Shown here: piece after piece, positions 54,942 through 61,677 of the stretch
How the letters are laid out: each line of letters begins with the position of its first letter
Position numbering within the stretch: the stretch's first letter is position 1
Source of the DNA: JAGOBP01 sp046328575
GTDB lineage: Bacteria > Chloroflexota > Anaerolineae > Fen-1058
DNA length: 64,000 nucleotides
Direction: 5' to 3'
NCBI GenBank assembly: GCA_046328575.1
Contig: JAXLWI010000016.1
Location: 1 to 64,000, forward strand
The notes under the pieces: model-generated
What the model was told of the DNA's origin: nothing
What the model saw: only the letters and a program-made list of their open reading frames with translations
The model's database searches: none
Made by a program: the position numbers and the translations under genes

Positions 54942-56105
54942 ATGTGGTACTTCGATAGCCCACACATCATCTTCGGCGAAGATGCGCTGAGCCATTTGGA
55001 TCATCTGGCGGGGCGATTGGTTTTCATCGTCACCGATCGCAACATTGTGCAGCTGGGCTTGCTGCAAATGATCCAAGCGCATCTGCAGCGCGCGGGCATC
55101 GCGAGCCTGGTGTTCGACGAGATCGAGCCGGAGCCGTCACTGCAAACTGTGCAGCGCTGCGCCGTTCAGATGATCCAACAGCAACCCGATTGGATTATCG
55201 GTCTGGGCGGTGGCTCGTGTCTCGATGCGGCTAAGGCGGCCTGGGTACTGTATGAAAATCCGGGCGTCGATCTGGCCGGTATCAACCCCTTCGATCACTA
55301 CACACTCCGCGCTAAAGCCAACCTCATAGCAATTCCCACCACATCCGGCACTGGCTCCGACGCGACGTGGTATGCCGTGCTGACCGATACCGCCGAGCAG
55401 CGCAAACTGGGCATTGGCTCGCGCAGCATGTTGCCAGACTTCGCGATTGTCGATCCGGCGCTGGTAATGTCGCTGCCGCCGAAGTTGACGGCCGACACTG
55501 GCCTCGATGCGTTGACACACGCCGTCGAAAGTTACTGTAGCACGTGGCATAACGACTTCTCTGATGGGCTGTGTTTACAGGCCGCCAAATTGATCTTCGA
55601 GTGGCTACCGCGAGCTTATGCGGATGGCTCCGATCGCGAGGCGCGCGAGCGGGTTCACAACGCCGCGACGCTGGCGGGGCTGGGTTTCACCAACTCGCAA
55701 TCGACGCTGGCACACGCGCTGGGGCACGCGTTGGGCGCGGTATTTCACGTCCCGCATGGTCGCGCGGTCGCGATGTTTCTGCCGTACACGATCGAGTTCA
55801 CGGCGAACGCGGGCGGCAGCCGCTACTTCGAGATCGCACGCGCGATCGGTTTGGACGCGAAGGACGCTCGGGGCGGGGCCACCAACTTCGTCGCCGCTGT
55901 GCGAGAGTTGGCGCGTGTTGTACATCAACCCGCCACCATCGCCGAACTTGGCATCGAGCGGGCGGACTTCGATCGGGCGTTGGATGATCTGGTCGCCAAA
56001 GCCGAGACAGACACGCAGTTGATCACCAGCCCGCGTTTACCCGAAACCGCCGAGGTCCGTCGGTTGTTTGAATATGCCTACGACGGGCGTTCCGTCGACT
56101 TCTAG
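54942..56105 (+). CDS. Iron-containing alcohol dehydrogenase
   Basis: The 387-residue protein has the NAD motif IGLGGGSCLDAAK at about 87-99, PTTSGTGSDATWYAV, and the metal ligands in TADTGLDALTHAVE and AHALGHALGAVFHVPHG. This is the complete type-III alcohol dehydrogenase set. It interconverts alcohols and aldehydes with an iron or zinc ion. Near an acyl reductase and lipid carriers, a fatty-alcohol/aldehyde role is a reasonable inference. The ribosome site is poor; it is likely coupled to the SCP-2 gene. Confidence 0.93.
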   Translation: MWYFDSPHIIFGEDALSHLDHLAGRLVFIVTDRNIVQLGLLQMIQAHLQRAGIASLVFDEIEPEPSLQTVQRCAVQMIQQQPDWIIGLGGGSCLDAAKAAWVLYENPGVDLAGINPFDHYTLRAKANLIAIPTTSGTGSDATWYAVLTDTAEQRKLGIGSRSMLPDFAIVDPALVMSLPPKLTADTGLDALTHAVESYCSTWHNDFSDGLCLQAAKLIFEWLPRAYADGSDREARERVHNAATLAGLGFTNSQSTLAHALGHALGAVFHVPHGRAVAMFLPYTIEFTANAGGSRYFEIARAIGLDAKDARGGATNFVAAVRELARVVHQPATIAELGIERADFDRALDDLVAKAETDTQLITSPRLPETAEVRRLFEYAYDGRSVDF

Positions 56106-56153
56106 GGCAGCTGTCGCTTTTCGACACACTTCGTTGTTCCCCTAACTTGGGTC

Positions 56154-56225
56154 TTGTTTTTCAATTCACATTCAGGTAAGATAAAGTCACTACGCGGTGC
56201 GTCACAATTCTCGCGCGTTGCGTCA
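56154..56225 (+). promoter_or_regulatory. CBS-gene promoter with two downstream operator copies
   Basis: TTGTTT (56154) and TAAGAT (56177) have a 17-base spacer. Just past the expected start of transcription lie TACGCGGTGCGTC (56191-56203) and the variant CGCGTTGCGTCA (56214-56225), about 21 bases apart. The same sequence occurs in the phasin/SCP-2 divergent promoter at 61,019 and 61,043. This suggests a shared repressor. Confidence 0.65.
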
Positions 56226-56241
56226 TGAGGAGCCATCGACC

Positions 56242-56646
56242 ATGAAACAGGGCCGCACTGTTATGGAAGCGAAGCGCTTTGGGTGCTACACCGTTTACCC
56301 CGACACGCCCATGGCCGATGCTGTGCGGCGTCTGGTGAAAGAGGACATTAGCTCGTTGGTCGTGATCGATCACGATGGCTACCTGGCCGGAGTACTGACG
56401 CGCGCCGACGTGTTACGCGGCTATCTGGCTCACGACAATTGGGAAGTTCAACCCGTGGGCGATTACATGACGAAGCAAGTCATCACCGTTGACCCCGACG
56501 ACCCTCTGCGCCACGTCGCTGATCTCTTGCTCGACAAACACATTCATCGCGTCGTCGTGGTGCGGCGCGAAGACGGCAAGCAGAAGCCGGTGGCGGTTGT
56601 CTCTGACTCTGATTTGACTTACCACTTGATGAAAGAACTTGATTGA
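56242..56646 (+). CDS. CBS-domain pair protein
   Basis: GAGGAG precedes ATG at 56242. The 134-residue protein is a Bateman module of two CBS motifs: GCYTVYPDTPMADAVRRLVK with ISSLVVIDHDGYLAGVLTRA, and VITVDPDDPLRHVADLLLDK with HRVVVVRREDG and VAVVSDSDLT. CBS pairs sense adenosine nucleotides. No catalytic domain is attached. Two copies of an operator shared with the phasin promoter lie in its promoter, linking it to lipid storage control. Confidence 0.9.
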   Translation: MKQGRTVMEAKRFGCYTVYPDTPMADAVRRLVKEDISSLVVIDHDGYLAGVLTRADVLRGYLAHDNWEVQPVGDYMTKQVITVDPDDPLRHVADLLLDKHIHRVVVVRREDGKQKPVAVVSDSDLTYHLMKELD

Positions 56647-56676
56647 CCCTAAAGCTAGCTGGGTGAGAGGAGTGCC

Positions 56677-58332
56677 GTGTCTGCACAGTCGCGGGAAACG
56701 TTCGATTATGTGATCGTGGGCTCGGGTTTTGGCGGCAGTGTTTCGGCGCTGCGTTTGACCGAGAAGGGCTATCGCGTGCTGGTCATGGAGCGCGGTAAGC
56801 GCTTTCGCGATCACGACTTTGCTAAGAGCACATGGCACGTGCGCAAGTATCTGTGGCTGCCCGCGTTGAAGTGCTTCGGCATCCTGCAAATCAGCCCGTT
56901 CCGCGACGTGTTTGTGCTGCACGGCAGCGGCGTCGGCGGCGGCTCATTGGGCTACGCCAACGTGCTGATGGAGCCCAGCGACAAATTGTTTGAAGCCCCC
57001 GCTTGGTCACACCTCGCCGATTGGAAGACACTCCTCAAGCCGCACTACCTGACCGCCAAGCGCATGTTAGGTGTGACCCGTAATCCATGTCTGTGGCCCG
57101 CCGATGAAGTGATGCACACGATCTCAAAAGAACTCGGCACGGAGATCACATTCCAGCCGACCAATGTCGGCACGTTCTTCGGCGAGGCGGGCAAGACCGT
57201 GCGTGATCCGTTCTTCGGCGGTGAAGGCCCCGATCGAACCGGTTGTACCCATTGCGGTGGCTGCATGGTCGGTTGTCGCTACGGCGCGAAGAATACGCTC
57301 GTCAAAAATTATCTGTATCTCGCGGAAAAATGGGGCACACAAATCTGGCCGGAAACTGAAGTGTGTGATGTGCGACCGCTGCCGCCGAATCAACCTGATG
57401 GTGCGCGGTACGAAGTGATCTATCGCAGCTCGACGCATTGGTTCAACAATCCCGATCGGAAAGTGCGCACCCGCAACGTGATCTTTTCGGCAGGTTCGCT
57501 GGGCACGCTGCGGCTGTTGTTCCGCTGCCGTGATGAGACCAAATCGCTCCGCAAGATTTCCGATCGCCTGGGCGACATGGTGCGCACCAACAGCGAGGCG
57601 CTGCTCGGCGTGTCGGCGCGCAAGCTGGACGTCAACTATTCCGAAGGCGTGGCTATCACGTCGATTTTCAACGCCGACGATGTGACCACGATCGAGCCGG
57701 TGCGCTATCCCGACGGTTCATCGCTGATGCGCTTCCTGTCCGGCCCGTTGGTCGAGCAAGAGGGCAGCATTCCATCGCGCCTGTTTAAGACGTTGGTGCA
57801 AATCTTCACGCGCCCGATCGATTTTGCCAAGACGCACATCCTGCCGGGTTGGGCGCGGCGATCCACAATCATTCTGGTGATGCAGACGGTCGACAATCAC
57901 ATTCGCGTGCGATTGGGGCGCAGCGTGTTCACGGCGTGGCGCAAAGATTTGGTGTCATACAAAGAAGGTGATCGCGGCATTCCCAGCAAGATTGACATCG
58001 GTCATCAAGTCACACGCCGCTTCGCGCAGAAGATCAACGGCATTCCGGCCGGGTCGCTCAACGAAGGCCTGCTCAACATCCCGATGACGGCCCACATTCT
58101 GGGCGGCGCGCCGTTTGGCGTAAACGATCAAGACGGCGTGGTCGATCTCAACTGCGAGATCCACAACTATCCCGGCCTGTTCATCGTGGATGGCTCGATC
58201 ATGCCGGCGAACCCCGGCGTGAATCCCAGCCTCACCATTGCCGCGCTGGCCGAATATGCGATGAGCTGCGTCCCGCCTAAGGACGGCGCGCAACTTCGCC
58301 CGCCCATCGGCATCGATCCGTTGGCGATGTGA
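56677..58332 (+). CDS. GMC-family FAD oxidoreductase, ChoD/cholesterol-oxidase-like
   Basis: The 551-residue protein has an FAD motif IVGSGFGGSVSALRL at about 13-27, GSGVGGGSLGYANVL, a cysteine cluster GCTHCGGCMVGCRYGAKNT (about 190-208) typical of ChoD-like GMC enzymes, SAGSLGTLRLL, and the C-terminal GLFIVDGSIMPANPGVNPSL with the GMC active-site motif. It oxidises an alcohol, probably of a hydrophobic or sterol-like compound. Start is GTG with GAGAGGAG upstream. It lies 30 bases after the CBS gene and before a patatin. Confidence 0.9.
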   Translation: MSAQSRETFDYVIVGSGFGGSVSALRLTEKGYRVLVMERGKRFRDHDFAKSTWHVRKYLWLPALKCFGILQISPFRDVFVLHGSGVGGGSLGYANVLMEPSDKLFEAPAWSHLADWKTLLKPHYLTAKRMLGVTRNPCLWPADEVMHTISKELGTEITFQPTNVGTFFGEAGKTVRDPFFGGEGPDRTGCTHCGGCMVGCRYGAKNTLVKNYLYLAEKWGTQIWPETEVCDVRPLPPNQPDGARYEVIYRSSTHWFNNPDRKVRTRNVIFSAGSLGTLRLLFRCRDETKSLRKISDRLGDMVRTNSEALLGVSARKLDVNYSEGVAITSIFNADDVTTIEPVRYPDGSSLMRFLSGPLVEQEGSIPSRLFKTLVQIFTRPIDFAKTHILPGWARRSTIILVMQTVDNHIRVRLGRSVFTAWRKDLVSYKEGDRGIPSKIDIGHQVTRRFAQKINGIPAGSLNEGLLNIPMTAHILGGAPFGVNDQDGVVDLNCEIHNYPGLFIVDGSIMPANPGVNPSLTIAALAEYAMSCVPPKDGAQLRPPIGIDPLAM

Positions 58333-58337
58333 TAACT

Positions 58338-58405
58338 AACCACGGATAATCACGGATAACACGGATTTTCCTGATTTATCCGTGGCATCCGCGTAATCCG
58401 TGGTT
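58338..58405. repeat. Inverted dispersed repeat (AACCACGGAT / ATCCGTGGTT)
   Basis: AACCACGGATAATCACGGAT on the left mirrors ATCCGTGGCATCCGCGTAAT and CCGTGGTT on the right, forming a long hairpin. This CACGGATTACGCGGAT family is a common intergenic repeat. It sits between the GMC and patatin genes. Confidence 0.7.
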
Positions 58406-58416
58406 TCTCTCGATCA

Positions 58417-59190
58417 ATGATGGATGATCCAAAACGCAAACGAGTGGGTTTGGCGCTCAGCGGTGGCGTGATGCGCGGCGCGGCGCACATCGGCGCGATC
58501 ATGACGCTGGAGCAGGCTGGCATTCCGATCGATTACATAGCGGGTGTCAGCGCCGGATCGATCATCGGCAGTCTGTATTGCGCAGGCACCTCCACTACGC
58601 GGATGTGCGAGTTGTCGCGCGAGATGAGTTGGCGCAAGATCATCAGCCCAGTGTGGCCGCGTGATGGGTTCCTAAGTTTCGCCAAGCTGGCGCGTTGGCT
58701 CATTCAAGTCATCGGCGATCGATCCTTCGACGAGCTGTCAATTCCCTTAGCCATCGGCGTGACGGATCTTGAAACGGGTCGGCCCGTGGTGATCGATTCG
58801 GGCAAGGTGGCGGTCGCCGTGCATGCCAGTTCGGCGGTGCCGGGCTTCATCGTACCGGTGCGACATCAAGGCCGCATTCTGGGCGACGGCGGCATCTCGC
58901 ATAACTTACCGGCTAAAGCGGTGCGGGCAATGGGCGCGGACTACGTGATCGGTGTGGACTTGATGCAGCCGAAATTACGCTCACATGGCGGTCCGCTGCG
59001 CTATGGATTCGAAGCGCTGGAAGTGATGATTGAACAATCGGGTGGGGGCACCAACGCCGTCGATTGTTTGATCGAACCGGCGTTGGCGGGACTCAGTTAC
59101 TTCGACGTCAGGCAGTTTGACGATCTCGTGCGGCGCGGACAACAGGCCGCGGCAGCACAGCTGGACACACTTCGGGCCGCGCTGGCTTAG
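58417..59190 (+). CDS. Patatin-like phospholipase
   Basis: The 257-residue protein has the oxyanion motif GGVMRGAAHIG at about 16-26, the nucleophile S45 in GVSAGS, and the catalytic dyad aspartate D157 in LGDGGISHN. This is a complete bacterial patatin of the RssA type, releasing fatty acid from lipids. The family also occurs on storage granules. The C-terminal 83 bases overlap, in the opposite direction, the end of the next gene. Confidence 0.9.
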   Translation: MMDDPKRKRVGLALSGGVMRGAAHIGAIMTLEQAGIPIDYIAGVSAGSIIGSLYCAGTSTTRMCELSREMSWRKIISPVWPRDGFLSFAKLARWLIQVIGDRSFDELSIPLAIGVTDLETGRPVVIDSGKVAVAVHASSAVPGFIVPVRHQGRILGDGGISHNLPAKAVRAMGADYVIGVDLMQPKLRSHGGPLRYGFEALEVMIEQSGGGTNAVDCLIEPALAGLSYFDVRQFDDLVRRGQQAAAAQLDTLRAALA

Positions 59191-59713
59191 CAACGCGATA
59201 GGCTTCGATCGACTTCGTGATAAATCCTTCGGCAATTTCGTGGATGCGCCACTCGGCGATGCTGTTGGCGATCTGACTCATCACTCCGTCTGGAATCAAA
59301 CTGAGACCAAATGGCTTTGGGAGCCGCGCGCCGATTTGCAGCGCGTAATCGATATGGGTATGGGAGCCGTCGGCACGGAAGATCGATCGGCTGGAGAAAA
59401 GCCCCTGAGCCGTTAGCGCCTGTACCGTAACCGATTGCTTGATCGGCAGCTGACCGGGCAGTGGGTTTACTTCGAGCGTGTGTGTAGCTATGTCGTAATG
59501 AACTTGCAAGTCGCAGTAGATCTTGACGCGATAGACACCCAACTCGGTAGTGTGGTACAACGCGCGATATTGATTCGGCGCGTATTTATGCACCAACGAA
59601 ATGTGCGGTAGAAGGCCTAATATGGTGTCGAAGTCGCGATAGTAATCGGTGGCAGCGCGTAGGTCACCGGGGAACGTGAATTGTCGTTGAGTTGAACCGT
59701 CAAGTGTGATCAC
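59108..59713 (-). CDS. DUF1997-like protein
   Basis: The 201-residue protein starts with GTG. It begins ITLDGSTQRQFTFPGDLRAA with a helix-grip (SRPBCC-like) pattern: a pair of strands, YYRDFDTILGLLPHISLVHK, then curved beta strands such as YRVKIYCDLQVHYDIA, and a long C-terminal helix. It resembles DUF1997 proteins found in cyanobacteria and plants; no ligand is known. The last about 28 codons run antiparallel over the end of the patatin gene. The conserved domain ends before this overlap. Confidence 0.7.
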   Translation of the reverse strand: MITLDGSTQRQFTFPGDLRAATDYYRDFDTILGLLPHISLVHKYAPNQYRALYHTTELGVYRVKIYCDLQVHYDIATHTLEVNPLPGQLPIKQSVTVQALTAQGLFSSRSIFRADGSHTHIDYALQIGARLPKPFGLSLIPDGVMSQIANSIAEWRIHEIAEGFITKSIEAYRVAKPARPEVCPAVLPRPVVRAARDRQTA

Positions 59714-59824
59714 ACAAATCTCTCAAAGCGCCAAAATTTGAATCTACTATAACCAAGATTACTCGCCCACGCCGTTGGCGGATCGCTGGCGTTGCGTTGG
59801 TAGATCGTTGGCGGACTATTGGCG

Positions 59825-60391
59825 CTACTTGTCGGCCTTGGTCCGCGCCAGGGTGTCCAACTCGGCGGAGAGGTTTTCCAGTTGCTGCCTGAGCGCCGCG
59901 ATATCGTCACGCGACGGCGCACCACGACCACGCAGTACGCGTTCCAGGTCGGCTAGCGGCGAACGTTCGGGTTGAGCGGGGGCTGAGCCATCGACGGGCT
60001 TGAGCAGCACGTCAAGGATGTGCAGGCCTTCGTCGTCGGTGATGCGGCCAGTCTGAATCAACTTCTGGACACGCGCTTCGATTTCGGCATCAACTTCTTT
60101 TTGCCAATCGGCGGGCGGGATGAAGGCGTGACGCAATTGGCTCAGCGTTTCGTTGCCCGCCTGAATGAGGCTGGTGAAAACGGTGTGCGGCACGCCGCCC
60201 TTGATCTTGCGCTCTTGCTCGAAGATGATCTGCGCCTGCGTGACGGCCGTGATGTCTTCGCCGGTTTCGTGATCGATGACCTGCACGTCCTGCTGCTGAC
60301 GGATCAACTCGGCGATGCCGTCGAGCGTGATGTAGCGCTTGGCCTCGGTGTCGTACATTTTGCGATTGGCATAACGTTTGATGAGCGGCAT
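59825..60391 (-). CDS. phaR: Polyhydroxyalkanoate synthesis regulator PhaR
   Basis: The 188-residue protein has the PHB/PHA accumulation regulator DNA-binding domain at the N terminus (LIKRYANRKMYDTEAKRYIT, LDGIAELIRQQQDVQVIDHE, GEDITAVTQAQIIFE) and a coiled C-terminal half (ALRQQLENLSAELDTLART). PhaR is known to bind both DNA and polyhydroxyalkanoate and to repress phasin genes until polymer appears. The ribosome site is CAGGAGC. It lies on the same strand 163 bases after phasin, and operators in the phasin promoter are its likely targets. Confidence 0.9.
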   Translation of the reverse strand: MPLIKRYANRKMYDTEAKRYITLDGIAELIRQQQDVQVIDHETGEDITAVTQAQIIFEQERKIKGGVPHTVFTSLIQAGNETLSQLRHAFIPPADWQKEVDAEIEARVQKLIQTGRITDDEGLHILDVLLKPVDGSAPAQPERSPLADLERVLRGRGAPSRDDIAALRQQLENLSAELDTLARTKADK

Positions 60392-60467
60392 GAGTGCTCC
60401 TGAAAAAACAACGGGTACCTAAGATTACCGCGAAGCGAGCCAGAATGCAACATGATCACGCACAACA

Positions 60468-60498
60468 ACGGGGAGGGCGATGTTCCGCCGCTCCCCGT
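60468..60498 (-). terminator. Terminator after the phasin gene
   Basis: ACGGGGAG and CTCCCCGT pair around an inner CGGCG-CGCC stem on the minus strand. It follows the phasin stop by 57 bases. The T tract is weak (GTTGTTG). Confidence 0.6.
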
Positions 60499-60554
60499 GA
60501 CGCGTTTTGAGCCAACGTTGACGCGAGTGCGCCAGTTAGTTCTTTAAGCAACCG

Positions 60555-60968
60555 CTAGTTTTTGAGCGCCTCGACCTTCTGCGACAACTCGGCGACCTTC
60601 TCGCTCAGCGCATCGATGTCGGTCTTGGACGGGATGTTGAGGTTCTCCAGCATATTCTCCAGCCGCTTCTCAACTTCCTTCTCCGCCGGCTTCATCTGCT
60701 TCTGGGTGCGCTCGGTCACTTCCTTCAGCAACTTGCGGCCGTCCTTCTCGGCGATCTCGCCACGCTCGACCAGCTTGTTGACGAAGTTCTCGACCTCATC
60801 GGAGGCGAGGGCGACCGCGCCAATGGCGGCCAACACAACACGACGCGCCGCATCGAACAACGGATTGACTTCCTCTTGCACGTCGGCCATCACCTTCTCG
60901 GCCTTGTCTTTGACTTCTTCGGCCTTCTCGGCCATCGCTTCTTGCACCTTATCGAGTTTCTTGGTCAT
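60555..60968 (-). CDS. Phasin-family granule-associated protein
   Basis: The 137-residue protein begins KLDKVQEAMAEKAEEVKDKA and continues as long amphipathic helices (about 1-135), without cysteine or membrane segments. The middle AARRVVLAAIGAVALASDEV is a short hydrophobic patch. The pattern matches the poly-hydroxyalkanoate granule protein family (PhaI/PhaF type), which coats storage granules. AGGAGGATTTC precedes ATG. Divergent promoter elements with operator copies lie upstream. Confidence 0.85.
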   Translation of the reverse strand: MTKKLDKVQEAMAEKAEEVKDKAEKVMADVQEEVNPLFDAARRVVLAAIGAVALASDEVENFVNKLVERGEIAEKDGRKLLKEVTERTQKQMKPAEKEVEKRLENMLENLNIPSKTDIDALSEKVAELSQKVEALKN

Positions 60969-61009
60969 GATGAAATCCTCCTACGGATTTTGAGTTTCCA
61001 AATTGGGTC

Positions 61010-61066
61010 TTGACTTACAACGCGGTGCGTTATATGATTTATAACACGGTGCGTCATAAAAGTCAA
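61010..61066. promoter_or_regulatory. Divergent phasin / SCP-2 promoters with operators in the spacers
   Basis: Plus strand: TTGACT (61010), 17-base spacer, TATGAT (61033). Minus strand: TTGACT (61061-61066), 17-base spacer, TATAAA (61038-61043). Each spacer contains the operator: AACGCGGTGCGTT (61019-61031) and AACACGGTGCGTC (61043-61055), 24 bases apart. The centre of each is ACGC/ACAC-GGT-GCGT, an imperfect inverted repeat. Binding would block both promoters. The left operon is phasin, the right one the SCP-2/reductase pair. Confidence 0.78.
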
Positions 61067-61243
61067 GAGGCAAAATTCGGGCACGCAGCATCGGGCAGCG
61101 GGCAGGCCGTTGAGGTGTGCCAAATCCGATCGGGCCGTTCAGCCCGACGGATCAATCGAGTTAGAGTGGCTCATCACTGTACATACGGCGTGTTTTAGAG
61201 TAACATACGGTCACCACTCAAAAATCCTCAGGGGAGCGCAGCC

Positions 61244-61669
61244 ATGGCCGTTTTCAAAGACAGTAAACAGTTCTATGAAACCGTCGGCGAGTTGATGGAT
61301 CGCGCTAAGAAAGATCCCAACGTCGGCCCCAAGATCGCCAAATCCGGCTCGATCATTCAATTCAAGTACACTGAGCCAGATGCGGTAACGACCATCAACG
61401 CGAAAGATAAACCGACGCAGGCGGGCGCGTTCATCGACGTATTTCATGGCCCGACGAACCTGGTGCCCGATATCGTCATGAGCATGAAGGCCGATGTCTC
61501 GCACGCGTTCTGGCAAGGCAAGGTCGATCTGGTCGGCGCGATCGCCAGGAAGCAGATGGTCATCGAGAAAGGCGCGCTGCCTAAGATTCTGAAACTCGTA
61601 CCTGCCATCACGCCGCTCTTCAAAATTTATCCCGTACTGTTGAAAGAAAAAGGCCTCGCCGCCAAATAG
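61244..61669 (+). CDS. SCP-2 sterol-transfer family protein (copy 2)
   Basis: The 141-residue protein has a GGGGAG site. It has the SCP-2 layout: opening helix KQFYETVGELMDRAKKDPNV, strand GSIIQFKYTEPDAVTTINAK, GAFIDVFHGPTNLVPDIVMS, the hallmark MKADVSHAFWQGKVDLVGAI, and a long C-terminal helix (PAITPLFKIYPVLLKEKGLA). The lipid carried is unknown. The reductase gene follows after 8 bases, so the carrier may hand it acyl substrate. The divergent promoter is shared with phasin. Confidence 0.85.
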   Translation: MAVFKDSKQFYETVGELMDRAKKDPNVGPKIAKSGSIIQFKYTEPDAVTTINAKDKPTQAGAFIDVFHGPTNLVPDIVMSMKADVSHAFWQGKVDLVGAIARKQMVIEKGALPKILKLVPAITPLFKIYPVLLKEKGLAAK

Positions 61670-61677
61670 GGAGCAGC

